Under the pieces are notes generated by a model. That model saw nothing but the letters and a program-made list of their open reading frames with translations. It did not search any database and had not been told where the DNA came from. Shown piece by piece: positions 18,664-21,218 of a stretch of DNA of 21,218 nt (position 1 is its first letter; the number at the start of each line of letters is the position of its first letter). The stretch is from Lysobacteraceae bacterium (lineage in GTDB: Bacteria; Pseudomonadota; Gammaproteobacteria; Xanthomonadales; Xanthomonadaceae): assembly GCA_003505795.1 (NCBI GenBank), contig DNXT01000467.1:1259-22476 (forward strand), written 5' to 3'. Both the position numbers and the translations under genes were made by a program.

Positions 18664-19040
18664 AAAATTTTCACCCAATCAATGACATTGAAGTTTCTTT
18701 GGAGGCTGCGATGAGCAGTCGAATAACCATGGCGGAATTTATGAGGGGCTTTGCGATCTCAAATATTGAGCTACCAAGTGCGGAGGAAGTTCGCGGTGAT
18801 GGCGCGGGGTTAAGTCCAATTCTCTTCGATAAGGGTGGCGTTATGATGCTCGCGCTATTCACGGATAAAATCAGGATTGGTACGTACGCGGAGCGCGCGC
18901 CATACTGCGTTAGCATGAAAGCCATCGATGTTATGAGACGCATTCCGCCCGGAATTGGAATAGTGGTTAACCCAGGCTTTAAGCTTGGCTTTGAAATTTC
19001 TCCTGATGGCATTAGGGATGTTTTGCGCGACTTCGGGTAG
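18660..19040 (+). CDS. SseB-family protein, candidate second immunity protein
   Basis: This 126-aa protein overlaps the preceding gene by four bases (ATGA), indicating translational coupling. Its sequence follows the N-terminal domain of the SseB family: NDIEVSLEAA near the start, a central LFDKGGVMMLALFTD strand pair, APYCVSMKAIDVMRRIP, and GIGIVVNPGFKLGFEISPDGI near the end. SseB was named for a serine-sensitivity phenotype in E. coli, and relatives are often seen next to polymorphic toxins. A second ATG at 18711 has a better ribosome binding site (GGAGG, 5 nt spacing) but would cut off part of the conserved domain, so I keep 18660. The stop codon lies directly at the boundary with an IS30-type remnant, so the original C-terminus may have been slightly altered. 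Confidence 0.8.
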   Translation: MKNFHPINDIEVSLEAAMSSRITMAEFMRGFAISNIELPSAEEVRGDGAGLSPILFDKGGVMMLALFTDKIRIGTYAERAPYCVSMKAIDVMRRIPPGIGIVVNPGFKLGFEISPDGIRDVLRDFG

Positions 19041-19150
19041 GTGGCGGTTTCAAATATCAAGTGCAACACTGAGATGGAAGTTCGCGATTTCATTGGCCAT
19101 GACCTCCTCCGGGGACTTCCATCCGAGGGTTTTACGCGGTCGGTGTCGTG
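19041..19150 (-). mobile_element. 3' remnant of an IS30-family insertion sequence
   Basis: On the minus strand, 19142 down to 19050 encodes RPRKTLGWKSPEEVMANEIA followed by nine more residues and a TGA. RPRKTLGW-x-(S/T)P is the C-terminal signature of IS30-family transposases. The terminal sequence next to the stop (GGCGGTTTCAAATATCAAG, 19044-19062) looks like an IS30-type end, as far as I recall such ends. Everything upstream of the RPRK motif is missing or scrambled, so this is a dead end-fragment. It abuts the stop codon of the SseB-family gene. Confidence 0.8.
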
Positions 19151-19251
19151 TCCGCTGTCCGCACGAGTCAGGTTGTCATGGAGAGCGGTTATTTTCTTGA
19201 GATTCTAGGGAAAGGACTCCGGGTTTTCGAGGGATGTCCGGTCGAGATTCC
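19151..19251. other. Unassigned sequence between two transposon remnants
   Basis: About 100 nt with no recognisable gene on either strand. It separates the IS30 remnant from the left inverted repeat and is probably more mobile-element debris. Confidence 0.5.
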
Positions 19252-19277
19252 GAAACCGGGGTCAGAGTGCACTTTCC
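19252..19277 (+). repeat. Left copy of a perfect 26-bp inverted repeat
   Basis: This 26-nt stretch contains GGGGTCAGAGTGCACTTTCC and is the exact reverse complement of 19458-19483. I recall similar GGGGTCAGAGTGCAC sequences as dispersed repeats in xanthomonad genomes, often near RAYT genes; that recollection should be checked. Confidence 0.9.
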
Positions 19278-19349
19278 ATCGATATCGGCAAAGAAGCAAG
19301 GTTGCCGGTCATTGCGGCGCTGGACGATACGCCGGGGAGTACGCGGAAG
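19278..19349 (-). pseudogene. Degenerate REP-associated tyrosine transposase (RAYT) fragment
   Basis: The minus strand from 19349 to 19278 reads LPRTPRRIV then QRRNDRQPCFFADID. RAYT (Y1_Tnp/IS200-like) proteins begin with a PR-rich start, a short PG-x-x-H-H-(V/I) segment, then the conserved QRGN(N/D)R followed by CFF-x-(D/E)-x-D. Here the segment between the two motifs has been deleted, Gly of QRGN is Arg, and the sequence breaks at the inverted repeat right after ADID. The HUH motif and catalytic tyrosine are absent. It is therefore an inactive N-terminal scrap. RAYTs mobilise REP palindromes, which fits the flanking inverted repeats. Confidence 0.65.
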
Positions 19350-19397
19350 GTCGGGACGAGGTCGGTGAGCCGTCGAGTCTGTCCGTGACGGGGATGT

Positions 19398-19430
19398 CAG
19401 GCGGCCTCGCCTGCCGGCCTGATTGCAGGC
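19398..19430. repeat. GC-rich palindromic cluster, REP-like
   Basis: Two overlapping short hairpins can form here: CAGGC/GCCTG (19398-19402 with 19409-19413) and GCCTGC/GCAGGC (19409-19414 with 19425-19430). Lying beside a RAYT scrap and inside the inverted repeats, they could be a decayed REP element. The stems are short, so this is tentative. Confidence 0.35.
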
Positions 19431-19457
19431 TATCGGACGAGACGAATTCAACGGTAG

Positions 19458-19483
19458 GGAAAGTGCACTCTGACCCCGGTTTC
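19458..19483 (-). repeat. Right copy of the perfect 26-bp inverted repeat
   Basis: This is the exact reverse complement of 19252-19277. The 180 nt between the copies hold the RAYT scrap. The reading frame of the orphan toxin tip opens exactly here (the last in-frame stop is TAG 19455-19457), so the repeat marks the left junction of the displaced toxin module. Confidence 0.9.
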
Positions 19484-19562
19484 AGCCCTCTACGAGAACA
19501 CCGCCCGGTACGCCGGCTACTACAATCTGCCGGCTCCGCCGGGCTGGGACCAGCCGTTCGGC

Positions 19563-20711
19563 GTGCTGGAATACAACGTCCAGCTGCAGGAAGGCCTGTA
19601 CCCCCAGTCCACGGCCGCGCAAGCCACCACAAGTCAGAAGGTGTTGGCCGTGGTGGGCGGCGGCATTCTCGGTGCGGCCGACTTCGGCCGGGAAACGGTG
19701 GAGTCGACGGTGTCGCTGGTACGCAACTTCATCGCCTCAGGCATGTACCAGTGGGGCATGGCCGATCGATTGGGCGTCCAGAACCAGGCCAAGGTGTACC
19801 ACGAGCAACTGGGCGAGACCGTTGCCAACGTAGTGGGCCTGGCTTCCTGGGATACGCCTGGGAAGATCTGGGGACACTATGCCAACGTGTACTCGCAATC
19901 TGCCGCTCTGTGGGAGCAGGGAGATGTAAACAGCGTTATCGCCGCCTCCCGGCTGGGCAGCAAGGCGTCCATCGAGATCGGCAGTACCGTCGTTGGCGGG
20001 GGCTATGGCGCCTTCAGGATGACGGTCGGGGGCATCCGCATGGCGGGAAGCCTTGCATCCGGGACGCGTGCCTTGCTGGCCTCGATCGACGGGCCGGCCA
20101 TGGGTACGTGGCGAGCTCAACTGGGCGCGGTGGGAGACCTGGATCGAGTCAGGCCTTTTGCACTGACGCAGAGTGATATGATCCGCGCCGATGTGGGGGT
20201 TGGCAGCAAAATTGATCATGCGGCAAACACTCTGCCAACAGACGCCACTAGCTCTGCGCATCGCCTGTACCTCAATCAGAAGTTTGAGCGAACGGGAAAT
20301 ATCGATCTCGATATCAACATTAGAGCGAGACAACAACTTGCTCGTGGGTTTTATGAAGAAGCTGGATTTTCTGGGAAGCGTCTTGAAAGCCATCTTCGCG
20401 GAATCGATTATTCACAGGATGTCAGCTTGCACACACTGTCACGAGGCAGACTGGTTGAGCAATGGCAACCGCCAGGTGGTCCCGTCGGGAATTACTTCAC
20501 GCCGGTCGGCTCTGATCCTTTCCGATTGGGAATGGATGCACTTGGTCGTGAGCGGCTTATGTATGCGCCTGTGCAACGCATTTCTGTGCTAAGAAGTACT
20601 GCCGCTGACATTCCATCGTGGAAAGAGGCTGGAATCATCTATAGAGGCGGTGGAGCTCAGTACTTCACTAGTACTCCGGACATTTTTAAGTTGGCCATAG
20701 GTGGACCGTAA
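19563..20711 (+). CDS. Orphan toxin module: Rhs-type pre-toxin region plus a type-46/Tse6-like tip
   Basis: The annotated start is a GTG giving 382 aa, but the frame is open from 19458 with no ATG and no ribosome binding site. This looks like a C-terminal piece cut off from its core. Residues 20-180 are Gly/Ala-rich with hydrophobic stretches (VLAVVGGGILGAADFG; IEIGSTVVGGGYGAFRMTVG), like pre-toxin regions. From about 20170 the DNA becomes AT-richer and encodes the tip: RARQQLARGFYEEAGF, LESHLRGIDYS, GGPVGNYFTPVG, VLRSTAADIPSW and GGGAQYFTS. This pattern recalls polymorphic toxin type 46, and the Tsi6-like neighbour supports an NAD(P)+ glycohydrolase of Tse6 kind; both are inference. It may be silent and serve as a recombination donor. 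The first in-frame ATG is at 19743. Confidence 0.7.
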   Translation: MLEYNVQLQEGLYPQSTAAQATTSQKVLAVVGGGILGAADFGRETVESTVSLVRNFIASGMYQWGMADRLGVQNQAKVYHEQLGETVANVVGLASWDTPGKIWGHYANVYSQSAALWEQGDVNSVIAASRLGSKASIEIGSTVVGGGYGAFRMTVGGIRMAGSLASGTRALLASIDGPAMGTWRAQLGAVGDLDRVRPFALTQSDMIRADVGVGSKIDHAANTLPTDATSSAHRLYLNQKFERTGNIDLDINIRARQQLARGFYEEAGFSGKRLESHLRGIDYSQDVSLHTLSRGRLVEQWQPPGGPVGNYFTPVGSDPFRLGMDALGRERLMYAPVQRISVLRSTAADIPSWKEAGIIYRGGGAQYFTSTPDIFKLAIGGP

Positions 20712-20712
20712 T

Positions 20713-20985
20713 ATGAGTCGGATTGATGAGGTTCGGATTATCAAAGAGCGTTGCCTAGAAATGCTTAGTCAGAACCCAAGCTCTGTAGCTCTTCAGGAGG
20801 TCTTAGAGCAGATTTCGTATGTAGAAGCCGCTTTGTTAGATAGTCATGCGGATAGGAGTCGGCTCGGTGACACTACTTTAGGTGTGCTGGCAGCGCGAGA
20901 GTTCGAAGTGCGAGATCCGGCGTTTGCAGAGTCGCTCTACTTTATTGAGGAGATTGTCGATCAAATGCGATCTGGAATGCTGTAG
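20713..20985 (+). CDS. Tsi6-family immunity protein
   Basis: This 90-aa protein starts one base after the stop of the orphan toxin, with AGGTGG about 8 nt before the ATG at 20713. The C-terminal half (LLDSHADRSRLGDTTLGVLA, then REFEVRDPAFAESL) matches Pseudomonas aeruginosa Tsi6 as I remember it (LLDRSLDRSALHRLTLGSIA, then KEFDETDPELSRAL). The length is also similar, and the protein looks all-helical with no signal peptide. Tsi6 binds and blocks the type VI effector Tse6, which destroys NAD(P)+ in the cytoplasm. By analogy this protein should protect against the orphan toxin encoded just upstream. If the upstream module is silent, it may still protect against sibling cells that express that tip. 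Family confidence is good; the exact partner is inferred from adjacency. Confidence 0.8.
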   Translation: MSRIDEVRIIKERCLEMLSQNPSSVALQEVLEQISYVEAALLDSHADRSRLGDTTLGVLAAREFEVRDPAFAESLYFIEEIVDQMRSGML

Positions 20986-21092
20986 TTTTTGACATCAGTT
21001 CGATCAATCGCAGAACCATTTTTTAAGAGATAATCGATAGGGCAAGTTATTGCATGCACAAATGTAACAACGGCGGCACGAATCGTTGATAC
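20986..21092. other. AT-rich spacer between orphan modules
   Basis: The 107 nt after the Tsi6-like gene are AT-rich and hold no gene that I can support. There is no hairpin-plus-T-run terminator; the isolated T-runs at about 20986 and 21018 have no stem in front. Confidence 0.4.
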
Positions 21093-21218
21093 ATGGGCCG
21101 TCCCAAGCCAGTCATTATCCGCAGCTTCGCCTACGACGGCAGCGGCCAGATCCTGAGCCGCCGCGACGGCACGGCCAACGCCAGCAACGTGTTCAGCCAG
21201 GGCACGGCGGCCGAGGCG
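21093..21218 (+). CDS. Start of a third, core-linked orphan Rhs/YD module (partial)
   Basis: An ATG at 21093 opens MGRPKPVI, then runs in frame into IRSFAYDGSGQILSRRDGTA and on to the window edge. From 21117 on, the DNA is identical to 15941-16042 of the giant gene, in the same reading frame. The part in view is the last piece of the second YD block, just ahead of where LysM would follow. No convincing ribosome binding site is seen, so it may be an unexpressed cassette in which a core segment leads an alternative tip. Length and tip are unknown because the window ends. Confidence 0.65.
   Translation, partial: MGRPKPVIIRSFAYDGSGQILSRRDGTANASNVFSQGTAAEA
21117..21218 (+). repeat. Direct repeat, copy B (orphan module at the window edge)
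   Basis: This is an exact copy of 15941-16042 in the same orientation, about 5.2 kb downstream. Identity starts abruptly at 21117; the base before it differs. It continues to the window edge, so the true repeat is probably longer. Confidence 0.97.

Noticed and set aside
18671..19093. A 140-codon minus-strand frame opposite the SseB-family gene
   Set aside because: The + strand product matches the SseB family along its whole length; the minus frame is a shadow.
19176..19451. The 91-codon minus-strand frame as an intact gene
   Set aside because: Only its middle (19278-19349) resembles a RAYT; the rest is unrelated sequence and repeat, so I call a remnant rather than a gene.
19148..20176. A 342-codon + strand frame crossing both inverted repeats
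   Set aside because: It spans transposon debris and then runs out of phase with the orphan toxin frame, which continues to a proper stop next to the Tsi6-like gene.

Overview
The window reads as chromosomal DNA of a GC-rich gammaproteobacterium, most probably Xanthomonadaceae (Lysobacter, Luteimonas, Stenotrophomonas or Xanthomonas type). This placement is inference. It rests on strong GC bias at third codon positions, the type of giant YD-repeat/LysM protein present, and remnants of IS30-type and REP-associated (RAYT) transposases of the kind common in these genomes.

Positions 1-1424 are housekeeping: the 3' end of der (ribosome-assembly GTPase), followed 26 nt later by a complete moeA (molybdenum insertion into molybdopterin). 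A 221-nt gap then leads into accessory DNA that fills the rest of the window.

The centrepiece (1646-18439, + strand) is one uninterrupted gene for a 5,597-residue polymorphic-toxin-like protein. In order it has an Rhs/YD-type N-terminal cap, about 2,850 residues of YD repeats, an array of 13 cadherin-like/He_PIG-type Ig domains, an Ala/Thr linker, a second short YD block, a LysM domain, a strongly hydrophobic segment with an Ala/Gly-rich region, a pre-toxin region, and a C-terminal tip of about 155 residues whose DNA is more AT-rich. I do not recognise the tip family. Two small genes overlap the end of the toxin gene and each other: a 74-aa protein with two CxxC pairs (18439-18663) and a 126-aa SseB-family protein (18660-19040). 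The first is the likeliest cognate immunity protein. The second is either another immunity protein or one left from an earlier toxin tip.

From 19041 to about 19483 there is mobile-element debris: the 3' end of an IS30-family transposase (- strand) starting directly at the SseB stop codon, then a degenerate RAYT fragment (- strand) between perfect 26-bp inverted repeats. Directly after the right-hand repeat comes a displaced second toxin module: an Rhs-tip-like ORF without its core (19563-20711) and, one base later, a 90-aa gene (20713-20985) that closely resembles the Tsi6 immunity family. That pairing suggests an NAD(P)+-depleting toxin of Tse6/type-46 kind.

The last 102 bases (21117-21218) are an exact copy of 15941-16042, the part of the giant gene just before its LysM domain. 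The copy sits in frame behind a new ATG (21093) and runs off the window edge. It marks the start of a third, core-linked orphan module. The locus therefore looks like one expressed giant toxin gene followed by a downstream store of alternative tips and immunity genes, with a repeat suitable for homologous exchange. No VgrG, PAAR, Hcp, secretion apparatus, tRNA, rRNA or CRISPR is visible in the window.
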